A DNA stretch of 64,000 bases from Trebonia kvetii. GTDB lineage: Bacteria > Actinomycetota > Actinomycetes > Streptosporangiales > Streptosporangiaceae. Shown here piece after piece: positions 30,699 through 39,178 of the stretch. The stretch spans positions 558,001 to 622,000 of the forward strand of contig NZ_RPFW01000004.1 of assembly GCF_007827045.1 (NCBI RefSeq), written 5' to 3'. Under the pieces are notes generated by a model, which had not been told where the DNA came from, ran no database searches, and worked only from the letters and a program-made list of their open reading frames with translations. A program made the position numbers and the translations under genes. The first letter of the stretch is position 1, and each line of letters begins with the position of its first letter.

Positions 30699-31898
30699 GT
30701 GACGCCCGGGCCTGCCGGGACGCTGTCCGGCCCCGAGCGGGTGGCCGCGGTGCTCGCCGACCGCGACGCCATCCAGGCGAACCTGCTCGAGCTCGACAGT
30801 AACTACGCCAGGCAGGCCCTCGAGGGTGCGACGCTGACCGGGCTGACCAGGCAGCGCTGGGAGAAGGCATCGATCGCCCTGGCGTCCCTGTGGGAGACCT
30901 TCCTTGCCTATTCGGCCGTCGTTGACAGGATCGCCGTCCTGGGCGCAGTCCGTAAGCCATCAAGGAACGACCTGGCCGAGCTCGCCGGGCTGCTCTCCGA
31001 TGGCTGCGTGCAGCTGTCCGGGCCGAACGTCCCGCTCGCGCAGCGGGATCTGACAGCCAACGGCCGCCCTCCGGTGACCCTGGTGACCGCGGTCGGCACT
31101 ATGCGACGGGCCTTCGCCGAGGTAACCGAGGTGACCTCGGCCGTCGAGACGGTCTGGGCCGCGGTCGGCGCTCCCCTGGACGCGGCGACCGAGGAACTGG
31201 CACGCGTCCGGCCGCTGGTCGCCGGGCTCGGCGCCGACCTGGAGTCGGCGTTCGCCGAAGCCGAATCCGCCGTCGACGCGGCGCGCTCCGCGTCCAACAC
31301 CGATCCGCTCGCCCTGTGGCATGACGGGCGCACCGACACCTCGGCGGCCGACCTGGCGCGCGGGCAGGTCTCCGCGCTCACGCCGCGGATCGCCGAGCTC
31401 GCCCGGCTGCGGGAGCAGGCGCAGCGGCGGATCGCCAGCCTCTCGGCGGCCACCGCCGCCGCCCGCGGCGCGCGCAGCGACGCGGTGACGGCGTGGCGCG
31501 AGGCAGCGACACGGATCAGCGTGCTGCCGCCGCTGCCCCCCGACGTCCGCGAGCCGCCGGTGGCCGCACTCGGCGCGCTCGCGGCAGGCGGGCAGTGGAG
31601 CAGGCTGGCGGCGGAACTCGACCGCTGCGAGGCCGACCTGGCCAGGTCCGGTGAGCAGACCGACCGGGTGCGCCAGGCCGCGGCCGCGGCCATCGACAAG
31701 CGCGACGAACTGCGCGCGCTGCTGCGCGCGTACAAGGCCAAGGCCGGCCGCCTCGGCGCAGTCGAGGAATCTCGGGTGGCGGCCCGTTATGACGAGGCGT
31801 ACGCCCTGCTGTGGACGGCGCCCTGCGACCTGGCGTCGGCCGAGCCTGCCGTGGTCGCCTACCAGCGCGCGATCCTCGAAGGAGACGGACGGCGATGA
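30699..31898 (+). CDS. Alpha-helical coiled-coil protein upstream of pknG
   Basis: The 399 residues are almost entirely Ala/Leu/Arg/Glu-rich helix with no membrane segment or cysteine ribbon. Examples are LARVRPLVAGLGADLESAFAE and the heptad-like stretch ending RVRQAAAAAIDKRDELRALL. No family is recognised. GTG 30699 has only a weak GGGG ahead of it. The stop overlaps the pknG ATG (ATGA), so the two should be made in equal amounts; a scaffold or regulator of the kinase is a fair guess from context only. Related frames are expected beside other actinobacterial pknG genes. Confidence 0.75.
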   Translation: MTPGPAGTLSGPERVAAVLADRDAIQANLLELDSNYARQALEGATLTGLTRQRWEKASIALASLWETFLAYSAVVDRIAVLGAVRKPSRNDLAELAGLLSDGCVQLSGPNVPLAQRDLTANGRPPVTLVTAVGTMRRAFAEVTEVTSAVETVWAAVGAPLDAATEELARVRPLVAGLGADLESAFAEAESAVDAARSASNTDPLALWHDGRTDTSAADLARGQVSALTPRIAELARLREQAQRRIASLSAATAAARGARSDAVTAWREAATRISVLPPLPPDVREPPVAALGALAAGGQWSRLAAELDRCEADLARSGEQTDRVRQAAAAAIDKRDELRALLRAYKAKAGRLGAVEESRVAARYDEAYALLWTAPCDLASAEPAVVAYQRAILEGDGRR

Positions 31899-34300
31899 CT
31901 CAGGCGTGCGCCCAGCCGGGATGCGGCGGGACGATCCAGGACGGATACTGCGACGTTTGCGGGCTCGCGCCCGCGTCGGCGCCCGCCGGCTGGGCACTGG
32001 CGTCGGGTGGCGGCAGCATCCGCTACGCCGGCGCGGCCGCGGGCGGTGCCAGCTCAGGAGGTGCCAGCTCAGGTGGGCTGGGCACCGGCGCAACGGGCAG
32101 CGGCCCCACCGGCAGCTTCGCCTACAGCTCAGGTCCCGGCTCAGGTTCTGGCTCGAGTTCCGCGGGCACCGGCAGCCGCCGCGGCAGCCGGGGCTCGCGG
32201 GGAGGCAGCGGGCGGTCGTCGCGCGGCATGCTAGGGGCCGGGCTTGTCGAGGTGCCGCCGGTCGCGTATGTCGATCCCTCGTCCGCGGTCCTGGCCGACC
32301 CGCGAGTCCCGGAGAGCCGGCGGTTCTGCGGCAACTGCGGTCAAGCCGTCGGCCAGTCACGCGACGGTCGGCCCGGCCTGACCGAGGGGTTCTGCCCGAA
32401 CTGCCGCACCAGGTACTCCTTCAGCCCCAAGCTGGTGCCAGGCGAACTCGTCGCCGGGCAGTACGAGGTGCTCGGCTGCCTCGCGCACGGCGGACTCGGC
32501 TGGATCTACCTGGCCAGGGACCGCAACGTCAGCGACCGCTGGGTGGTGCTCAAGGGCCTGCTCAACACCGGGGACGCGGACGCCATGGAGGCCGCCGTCG
32601 CCGAGCGGCGGTTCCTGGCCCAGGTCGAGCACCCGAACATCGTCCGGATCTACAACTTCGTACAGCACACCAGCCAGGCAGACGGCGAGACCGCCGGCTA
32701 CATCGTCATGGAGTACGTGGGCGGCAAGTCGCTCAAGGAGATCCGCGTCGAGGCACGACAGCGCGGCGGTGTGGTGAAGCTAGAGCACGCGCTCGCCTAC
32801 GCGCTGGAGATCCTGCCCGCCTTCGGTTACCTGCACGACAGGGGCCTCGTCTACTGCGACTTCAAGCCGGACAACATCATCCAGACCGAGGAGCAGCTGA
32901 AGCTCATCGACATGGGCGGCGTCCGCTACATCGATGACGACGGCGCCATCTACGGCACGGTCGGCTACCAGGCGCCGGAGATCGAGACCGAGGGCCCGTC
33001 GCCGAGTTCCGACCTGTACACGGTCGGCCGGACCCTGGCCGTGCTCACCTTCGAGTTCCGCGGCTTCCAGGGCGAGTACCAGTTCAAGCTGCCCGAGTCC
33101 GAGCCGCTGCTCGCGCGGCACGAGTCCTACGCCCGGCTGCTGCGCCGCGCCACCCACGCCGACCCCGGACGCAGGTTCCAGTCGGCGGGGGAGATGGCCG
33201 AGCAGCTCACCGGGGTACTGCGCGAGGTGCTCTCGGTCGACGACGGCCGGCCGCGGCCCGCGTTCTCCGGCCTGTTCAGCCCGGAGCTGCGCGCGGTAGG
33301 CACCGACTTGATCCCGATACGCCAGAACGGTGCAGCGGTCACCGCGGCCGCGCCGCCTTCGCCTGCCGAGGTCATCGCGGGCCTGCCCGCTCCGCTCGCG
33401 GACGGCGGCGACCCGGCGGCCGGCTACCTGGCCCTGCTCGGCGGCCTCGAGCCCGCCCAGCAGGCCGAGAAGCTGCTCGCCGCGATCACGGGCGACGCGG
33501 GCGTGGATCCGGCCGTGGCCGGATCGCCGGAGACGAAGCTCGCCCTGGTCCGCGCGCTGATCGCGGCGGGCGACATGGACGCTGCCGGGTCCCACCTGAC
33601 CGAGTTGTCCGCTGCGGACCCGGGGGACTGGCGGATCACCTGGTACTGGGGACTGCACGAGCTGGCGGGCGGCAGGCCCGACAGGACGCTAGCCGCGTTC
33701 AGCGCGGTCTACGACGAGCTGCCAGGTGAGCTCGCGCCGAAGGTCGCGCTCGGGTTCGCGGCTGAGGCGGCCGGCGACCCGGCGATCGCGCGGCGGTACT
33801 TCCAGCTCGTGTGGACTATCGACCGCTCCCACGTCAGCGCCGGCTTCGGCCTGGCCAGGGCCTGTCTGGCGGCCGGCGACCGGGCCGGCGCCGTGGGTGC
33901 GGTGGCCGCGGTCCCCGAGACGTCAAGCCACTATGCCGCCGCGCAGATCTCGGCCGTCCGGCTGCTGGTCACCGGCGGCGCCGGCCAGTCGGACACCGAA
34001 CTGCGCCAGGCGGACCTGCGCCTCGGGCGGCTGTCGCTCGACGACAACGACCCGCGCAGGCACCAGCTCGGCGTGGAGATCCTGCGGGCCGCGCTCGACT
34101 GGGTGGCAGCCGTTCCCGACGGCGCGCGGCGCGGCGGCGGGCAGCCGGCCGGCGAGCGCATCCTCGGCTGCGAGCCGAACGAGCGGGCGCTGCGCTTCGG
34201 GCTCGAGCGCGGCTACCGTGCGCTCGCCAACCTGATACCCGAACGGCGGGTCGAGCTGGTCGACATGGCGAACAGCGTCCGGCCCCGGACTTGGCTATAG
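31895..34300 (+). CDS. pknG: PknG-type Ser/Thr kinase with zinc ribbon, rubredoxin and TPR domains
   Basis: Soluble kinase of the mycobacterial PknG family, which phosphorylates GarA to release control of glutamate metabolism. From ATG 31895: an extra ribbon (CAQPGCGG ... YCDVCG, 4-25), a Gly/Ser-rich linker to about 115, a rubredoxin-like domain (FCGNCGQ ... FCPNCRTRY, about 144-172), then the kinase (about 190-445) with the PknG-style glycine loop AHGGLGWIYLARD, lysine VVLKGLL near 219, catalytic loop GLVYCDFKPDNII and LIDMGGVR in place of DFG. The TPR region follows to 801. It is longer than the 750 residues of the M. tuberculosis protein because of the added N-terminal ribbon. Confidence 0.93.
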   Translation: MTQACAQPGCGGTIQDGYCDVCGLAPASAPAGWALASGGGSIRYAGAAAGGASSGGASSGGLGTGATGSGPTGSFAYSSGPGSGSGSSSAGTGSRRGSRGSRGGSGRSSRGMLGAGLVEVPPVAYVDPSSAVLADPRVPESRRFCGNCGQAVGQSRDGRPGLTEGFCPNCRTRYSFSPKLVPGELVAGQYEVLGCLAHGGLGWIYLARDRNVSDRWVVLKGLLNTGDADAMEAAVAERRFLAQVEHPNIVRIYNFVQHTSQADGETAGYIVMEYVGGKSLKEIRVEARQRGGVVKLEHALAYALEILPAFGYLHDRGLVYCDFKPDNIIQTEEQLKLIDMGGVRYIDDDGAIYGTVGYQAPEIETEGPSPSSDLYTVGRTLAVLTFEFRGFQGEYQFKLPESEPLLARHESYARLLRRATHADPGRRFQSAGEMAEQLTGVLREVLSVDDGRPRPAFSGLFSPELRAVGTDLIPIRQNGAAVTAAAPPSPAEVIAGLPAPLADGGDPAAGYLALLGGLEPAQQAEKLLAAITGDAGVDPAVAGSPETKLALVRALIAAGDMDAAGSHLTELSAADPGDWRITWYWGLHELAGGRPDRTLAAFSAVYDELPGELAPKVALGFAAEAAGDPAIARRYFQLVWTIDRSHVSAGFGLARACLAAGDRAGAVGAVAAVPETSSHYAAAQISAVRLLVTGGAGQSDTELRQADLRLGRLSLDDNDPRRHQLGVEILRAALDWVAAVPDGARRGGGQPAGERILGCEPNERALRFGLERGYRALANLIPERRVELVDMANSVRPRTWL

Positions 34301-34317
34301 ATCTCCTGGAGACTGCG

Positions 34318-35634
34318 ATGACAGGTTTGCCCGGTTTCACCGTGGACATCGATCAGAACCCGTATCTGCCGGCGGGCGGGCGTGATGTCAGCGCGATCGT
34401 CACGGTGACCGCCGACCAGTCGGGCGACGCGCCGTTCGCTGGGCCGGTCAGTGGGCCGGAGGCCGGCAGCGCGGAGATCATCATCATCGACTGCTCCGGG
34501 TCGATGGACTATCCGCCGGCCAAGCTCGCTGAGGCGCGGGCGGCCACGGCTGCCGCCGTGGACGTGATCGGTGACGGGACGTGGTTCGCGATCGTCGCGG
34601 GCACGAGCACGGCCTGGCCGGTCTATCCTCCCGACGGCTCGATGGCGATCGCCGGCGAGCGGAGCAGGGGGGAGGCGAAGAGCGCGCTGCGCCAGCTGCG
34701 GGCGAACGGGGGCACCGCGATCGGCCAGTGGCTGCGGCTGGCCGACCGGATCTTCCAGACCTCGCCTGCCGCGCTGCGGCACGCCATCTTGCTCACCGAC
34801 GGCAAGAACCAGCATGAGACGCCGGAGGAGCTGGCCGCCGCGATCGGCTTGTGCGAGGGCAGGTTCCGCTGCGACTGCCGGGGTGTCGGCACCGACTGGG
34901 AGGTCGGGGAGCTGCGCAAGATCTCCACGGCCCTGCTCGGCACTGTCGACATCATCGTGGACCCGGCCGGGCTCGCCGCCGATTTCGAGGCGCTGGCCAG
35001 GGAGGCGATGAGCAAGCAGCTGCCCGATGTGGTGCTGCGGGTGTGGACGCCGCAGCAGGCGTCGCTGCGGTTCGTCAAGCAGGTCGCGCCCGCGATCGAC
35101 GACCTGACGGAGCGCCGGCTGCAGGCCGGGGTGCAGGCGGGGGACTACCCGACGGGGGCGTGGGCGCCAGGGGAGAGCCGCGACTACCACGTGGCCGTCT
35201 CGGTGACCCCGGCCGGGCTGGGGCAGGAGATGCTCGCCGCGCGGGTCAGCCTGGTCGCCAGCTCGCCGCAGGGCCAGCAGGTGCTGGGCCAGGGCCTGGT
35301 CCGGGTGACGTGGACGGAGGATGAGGCGCTGTCCACCAGGATCAACCCCCGGGTGGCCGGGTACACCGGGCAGGCGGAACTGGCCGCCGCGGTCGCCGAC
35401 GGCCTCGAGGCGAACAAGCGCGGTGATGTGGACGTCGCGACCGCGCGGCTCGGCCGGGCGGTCGCGCTCGCCCACCAGGCGGGCAACCAGGAGATGGCGC
35501 GGCTGCTGGCGAACGTGGTCGACGTGGTGGACGAGGCGACGGGCACCGTGCGGCTGAAGAAGAAGGTCGACGCGGCCGCCGAGATGCAGCTCGATACCCG
35601 CTCGACCAAGACGGTCCGGGTGAAGAAGGGCTAG
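34318..35634 (+). CDS. vWA-domain protein (TerY-like)
   Basis: The vWA domain has a complete metal-ion site: IIIDCSGSMDYP (DxSxS), GGTAIGQW (Thr) and LLTDGKNQ (Asp), at about 55-170. A C-terminal beta-rich region (YHVAVSVTPAGLGQEMLAARVS) and a helical tail with a basic end follow. ATG 34318 comes 17 bases after the pknG stop with CCTGGAG upstream, and the FHA gene starts 2 bases after this stop. vWA proteins of this kind occur with PP2C and kinases in bacterial phospho-triads (TerY-P). A regulatory adaptor role is inferred from context. Cytoplasmic, 438 residues. Confidence 0.85.
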   Translation: MTGLPGFTVDIDQNPYLPAGGRDVSAIVTVTADQSGDAPFAGPVSGPEAGSAEIIIIDCSGSMDYPPAKLAEARAATAAAVDVIGDGTWFAIVAGTSTAWPVYPPDGSMAIAGERSRGEAKSALRQLRANGGTAIGQWLRLADRIFQTSPAALRHAILLTDGKNQHETPEELAAAIGLCEGRFRCDCRGVGTDWEVGELRKISTALLGTVDIIVDPAGLAADFEALAREAMSKQLPDVVLRVWTPQQASLRFVKQVAPAIDDLTERRLQAGVQAGDYPTGAWAPGESRDYHVAVSVTPAGLGQEMLAARVSLVASSPQGQQVLGQGLVRVTWTEDEALSTRINPRVAGYTGQAELAAAVADGLEANKRGDVDVATARLGRAVALAHQAGNQEMARLLANVVDVVDEATGTVRLKKKVDAAAEMQLDTRSTKTVRVKKG

Positions 35635-35636
35635 CG

Positions 35637-36455
35637 ATGGCGACCTGCCCGTCCGGTCACGCGTCCGCCAGCGACGACTTCTGCGACGTCTGCGGCGTCC
35701 TGATCGGCGCCGCGCCCGAGCTTGGATTCGACGGCGGCCTAGGCAGCGGCGGCGCGGCCGCGCCCGATGGTGCCCAGGCGGCCGGCCTGACCGTCGTTGG
35801 CGGCGCACCGCCGGGTGAGGCCTGCCGGCAGTGCGGCGTCACCAGGGCGGGCCAGTTCTGCGAGTCCTGCGGCTATGACTTCACCACGGCCCTGGCCGCG
35901 CCGCACAGCGCAGCCTGGACTGTCGCGCCCGCGCCGGCCTCATCCGTGTCCGTCCCACCCGTGTCTGTCCCGCCCGCGCCGGCCAGCTTCGCGCCCGCAC
36001 CCGAGACTGTCGCGCCGGCGTCGGCGTCAGGTGCGGGCGTGCCGGGCGCCCCGGTGCACTGGGCCGCAGTGGTGACCGCGGATCGTGCCTACTTCGACAG
36101 CGTTCTGGCGGCCGACGGCCCCGACGTGGACACCATCTCGTTCCCCGCCTACTACCCGCAGCGCCAGTTCCCCCTCTCCGGCACCGAGATGCGGATCGGG
36201 CGGCGCAGCGTGTCGAGCGGCATCACCCCGGAGATCGACCTGTCCGTACCGCCGTCCGACCCCGGCGTGTCCCGGCTGCACGCGGTCCTGCTCAGGTCAC
36301 CAGACGGCACCTGGGCCGTCGTGGATCCCGGCTCCGCGAACGGGACGCTCGTCAACGGCACCGAGATCCCCGAGGGCCAGGCGGTGCCTGTCCGCCCCGG
36401 CGACCTCATCCACGTGGGCGCCTGGACCGCGATCAGCATCGTCAGCGAGCCCTGA
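35637..36455 (+). CDS. Zinc-ribbon FHA protein (GarA-type)
   Basis: Phosphothreonine-reading protein, the most likely GarA equivalent here. Two ribbon pairs (FCDVCG near 17; ACRQCG and FCESCG near 62-80) lead into a Pro/Ala/Ser-rich linker. A conserved WAAVVTADRAYFDSV segment and the FHA domain (about 180-270) follow, with intact binding residues RIGRRS, SRLHA and NGTLVNG. The same WxAVxTADRAYxDSV-FHA unit ends the kinase at 39179. ATG 35637 is two bases after the vWA stop, and DFCDVCG echoes the PknG ribbon. No GarA-style ETT phosphosite is obvious; APETVAPAS in the linker is a weak candidate. Confidence 0.88.
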   Translation: MATCPSGHASASDDFCDVCGVLIGAAPELGFDGGLGSGGAAAPDGAQAAGLTVVGGAPPGEACRQCGVTRAGQFCESCGYDFTTALAAPHSAAWTVAPAPASSVSVPPVSVPPAPASFAPAPETVAPASASGAGVPGAPVHWAAVVTADRAYFDSVLAADGPDVDTISFPAYYPQRQFPLSGTEMRIGRRSVSSGITPEIDLSVPPSDPGVSRLHAVLLRSPDGTWAVVDPGSANGTLVNGTEIPEGQAVPVRPGDLIHVGAWTAISIVSEP

Positions 36456-36500
36456 CCCGCCCGGTCCCGGACCGTCACCGGACACGCGACCGGGCGTTGC

Positions 36501-36533
36501 GTGAACATTCGCTTGCTGTCCGGTGAACATTCG
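36501..36533 (-). promoter_or_regulatory. Direct repeats GTGAACATTCG, PHO-box-like
   Basis: GTGAACATTCG at 36501-36511 and 36523-36533, 22 bases apart. On the minus strand each carries GTTCAC, the core of actinobacterial PhoP/PHO boxes whose units repeat every 11 bases. It lies 116 bases before the PstS-like gene. Confidence 0.45.
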
Positions 36534-36648
36534 TCTTCGCGTCCCTGGTCACTGCCTAGGCCATGCCGCGGAAGCGCGAGAATTGCGGCGGAATCCGGTG
36601 AATTCGGCGGGCAGGCGACGGCCACCAGCGCGAGTGAGGAGCCGCAGG

Positions 36649-37758
36649 GTGGGGGGCAGGGGACGACGCTGGGGGACCCCGACGGCGCGCGCGGCGCTCG
36701 GGACGGCGATTGCCGTGCTCGTCGCGGCCTGCGGGACCGCCGGGCACGGGGCCGGCGCTACCGCGCTGTCGGCATCGACGCAGACGATCTCGGAGGCAGG
36801 CAGCAGCCTGCTGTATCCGCTCGCGCAGGACTGGGCGTCCGCCTATCAGCGGAGTACCTCCGGTGTGACCGTGAGCGCCAAGTCCACGAGCTCGGGCAAG
36901 GGGATCAACGCCGCCTCCTCGGGCTCCGTCGACATCGGCGCGTCCGACGCCTACCTGTCAAGCGGCGACCTCGTCAAGAATCACAAACTGCTCAACATCC
37001 CCCTGGTCATCTCGGCGCAGACGATCATCTACAACCTGCCGAGCCTCAGCAATGGCACGCACATCAACCTGAACGGCACCGTGCTCGCGGACATCTACAG
37101 TGGCACCATCACGAACTGGGATGACAAGCTGATCAAGCAGCTCAACCAGAAGGTACCGCTGCCGTCGCTGCCCATCCGCCCGGTGCACCGCTCGGACAAC
37201 TCGGGCGACACGTTCCTGTTCACCAGCTACCTGTCGACCCAGGACCCCGACTGGGACAGCAGAATCGGCTACGGCACGCGAGCGGCCTGGCCGCAGGTCG
37301 CCGGTAACCTGAGCGCGGGCAGCAGCACCGAGGTGGAAAAGACGTGCGCGGCGACCCCCGGGTGCGTGGCGTACAACGGCATCAGCTTCCTGCCTCAGGC
37401 GCTGAACGACAATCTCGGTTACGCGAGCCTTGCGAACACGGTCGGCACGCCCACACTGCCTACCACCGCGGCGATCCAGGCGGCCGCCGCCCCCTTCGTC
37501 AACCTGACGCCGCCCAACGAGACCATCGCGATGATCGACGGGCCGGCCGCCACCGGGTACCCGATCGTCAACTACGAGTACGCAGTGGTCAGCGTCACCC
37601 AGCCAACCGCCGCCAAGGCCAGCGCGATCAAGAGCCTCCTGCGCTGGGCCCTTACCACCGGCAACGGGTCCGGCTACTTGAGCAAGTACGGCTTCCAGCG
37701 GCTGCCTGACACGCTAGTCGCGCTCGGCATGCAGCAGATCGCGGAGATCGGCTCATGA
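36649..37758 (+). CDS. PstS-like phosphate-binding lipoprotein without transporter genes
   Basis: Periplasmic-type phosphate-binding protein. GTG 36649 is chosen because GAGGAG lies 7 bases upstream and it gives a normal signal peptide ending in lipobox VAAC (Cys28); the longer frame from 36523 starts inside a repeat. PstS marks are visible: EAGSSLLYPL, SSGKGI, DIGASDAYL, ADIYSGTITNWDD and the phosphate loop HRSDNSGDTF. No pstC, pstA or pstB is nearby. Instead the stop overlaps a GlnX-like receptor gene (ATGA), mirroring glnH-glnX, so a sensory role is proposed. PHO-box-like repeats lie upstream. Confidence 0.85.
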   Translation: MGGRGRRWGTPTARAALGTAIAVLVAACGTAGHGAGATALSASTQTISEAGSSLLYPLAQDWASAYQRSTSGVTVSAKSTSSGKGINAASSGSVDIGASDAYLSSGDLVKNHKLLNIPLVISAQTIIYNLPSLSNGTHINLNGTVLADIYSGTITNWDDKLIKQLNQKVPLPSLPIRPVHRSDNSGDTFLFTSYLSTQDPDWDSRIGYGTRAAWPQVAGNLSAGSSTEVEKTCAATPGCVAYNGISFLPQALNDNLGYASLANTVGTPTLPTTAAIQAAAAPFVNLTPPNETIAMIDGPAATGYPIVNYEYAVVSVTQPTAAKASAIKSLLRWALTTGNGSGYLSKYGFQRLPDTLVALGMQQIAEIGS

Positions 37759-39092
37759 CCACCACCCTGCCAGCCTCCCGCTCGCCAGGCGCCGCACCGC
37801 CACCCGCCCGCCGGGGTGGCAGGCGGGGCGCCGCGCCGCGCGACAGCCGGCCCGCGCTCACCACGCCGTCCGCGCTGCGGGCACTGCTCGTGGGCCTTGT
37901 CCTGCTTTCGCTCGCCTGGGGAGCGCTCGGCGGCTGGGTAGCCACCCAGCACGCCTCCGCCGCCTCGGCCCTGGTCACCGTCGACGAGCCGCTCAGCCTC
38001 GGCGCGCAGCAGATGTACCGGGACATCGCCGACGCCGACGCGACGATCACCGCGACTTACCTCACCGGACAGGCGTCCGCGGCTGACCTGCGGCGCTACC
38101 AGAGCGACATCAGGGATGCGTCGACCCACCTGGCCGCGCTGCAGGGCGGCGGCCAGGCAAGCGCAGCGCTGACCGCGCTCAGCGCGGGGATGCCCGTCTA
38201 CGCCGGCTACGTCGGCAAGGCGCAGACGGAGTACGCGATGGGCTACCCGCTGACCGGCGGCTCCTTCCTTCAGGTCGCCTCGGAACAGGCGCACCTGGTG
38301 CTCCTGCCCGCCGCGAGCACGGTCTTCGACCGGGAAAACGCCGCGCTCGACACGGCGAGCGGGCAGGCGACCGAGTGGCCGACGATGATCGCGGCGCTGG
38401 TGCTCGCCGTGGTGACCGGCTTTGTGCTGTTCCGGGCGCAGCGCTGGCTGGCACGGCGCACCAACAGGATGTTCAGCCCCGGCCTGGTCGTCGCCTCGCT
38501 GCTGCTCGTTATCGGCGCGGCGTGGCTCACCGCCGGGTTCCTTTCCGCCCGCTCCGACCTTGACCGCGGCATCGGCCACGGTTCTGTCCCCGCGCAGGAC
38601 CTGGCACGGGCGTCCATCGGCGTGCAGCAGATCAGGGGCGACGCCGTGCTCAACGTGATCTCCCGCAGCGGCAGCGCCTCGTTCTCCGACAACTTCGCGA
38701 GCACGAGCAAGCAGGTCGGCCCCGGACCTGGCAGCTGGCTCGGCGCCGCCGCCGCGGCCCAGGCAGGCACGGGGACGGCGACGTCGCTCATCGCCGAGGC
38801 GCAGCGGGACGCGACCTCCTGGTATGCCGCGAACGCAAAAATCTACCCACTCGGCAACGCGGCCGACTACGCGGGCGAGCGGAAAAGCGTCATCGGCGCC
38901 ACCGACGGCTACAGTGCGCTCGAGACCGCCATCACCAGCGCGATCAAGGCCGACCAGGCCGTATTCGAGTCGGCGGCCTCCTCGGGCAGCGGCACCCTCG
39001 GCCCGCTCGTCTGGGTCGTGATCGTCACCTCGGTGCTGATGGCGCTGGGTTCAGCGTGGGCTCTCTCCCGGAGACTTGCCGAATACCGTTAA
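37755..39092 (+). CDS. GlnX-like four-helix membrane sensor (second copy)
   Basis: Paralogue of the protein at 24871. Shared stretches include VLLSLAWGAL in helix 1, EPLSLGAQQMYRDIADADA after it, the cytoplasmic RRTNRMF between helices 2 and 3, GPGPGSWL and T/W-SWYAAN in outer domain 2, and the terminal SRRLAEYR. Four helices and two outer helical domains of about 130 residues are kept. It overlaps the PstS-like gene by ATGA and is followed after 86 bases by a soluble kinase. The likely job is to relay phosphate-binding-protein status to a cytoplasmic kinase; this is inference from the GlnH-GlnX-PknG model. Confidence 0.85.
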   Translation: MTTTLPASRSPGAAPPPARRGGRRGAAPRDSRPALTTPSALRALLVGLVLLSLAWGALGGWVATQHASAASALVTVDEPLSLGAQQMYRDIADADATITATYLTGQASAADLRRYQSDIRDASTHLAALQGGGQASAALTALSAGMPVYAGYVGKAQTEYAMGYPLTGGSFLQVASEQAHLVLLPAASTVFDRENAALDTASGQATEWPTMIAALVLAVVTGFVLFRAQRWLARRTNRMFSPGLVVASLLLVIGAAWLTAGFLSARSDLDRGIGHGSVPAQDLARASIGVQQIRGDAVLNVISRSGSASFSDNFASTSKQVGPGPGSWLGAAAAAQAGTGTATSLIAEAQRDATSWYAANAKIYPLGNAADYAGERKSVIGATDGYSALETAITSAIKADQAVFESAASSGSGTLGPLVWVVIVTSVLMALGSAWALSRRLAEYR

Positions 39093-39178
39093 GCTCCTTT
39101 TGCCAGCACATGAACGGCATGACACGCCGCACAATTGAAGGCACCACAGTCAACGACGTAGCTGCCAGAGGAGGGACG

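Noticed and set aside
30481-30702. 73-codon frame before the coiled-coil gene
   Set aside because: Ends in a tempting GTGA overlap, but has no ribosome site and Arg/Ser/Gly noise composition; mentioned only within the gap entry.
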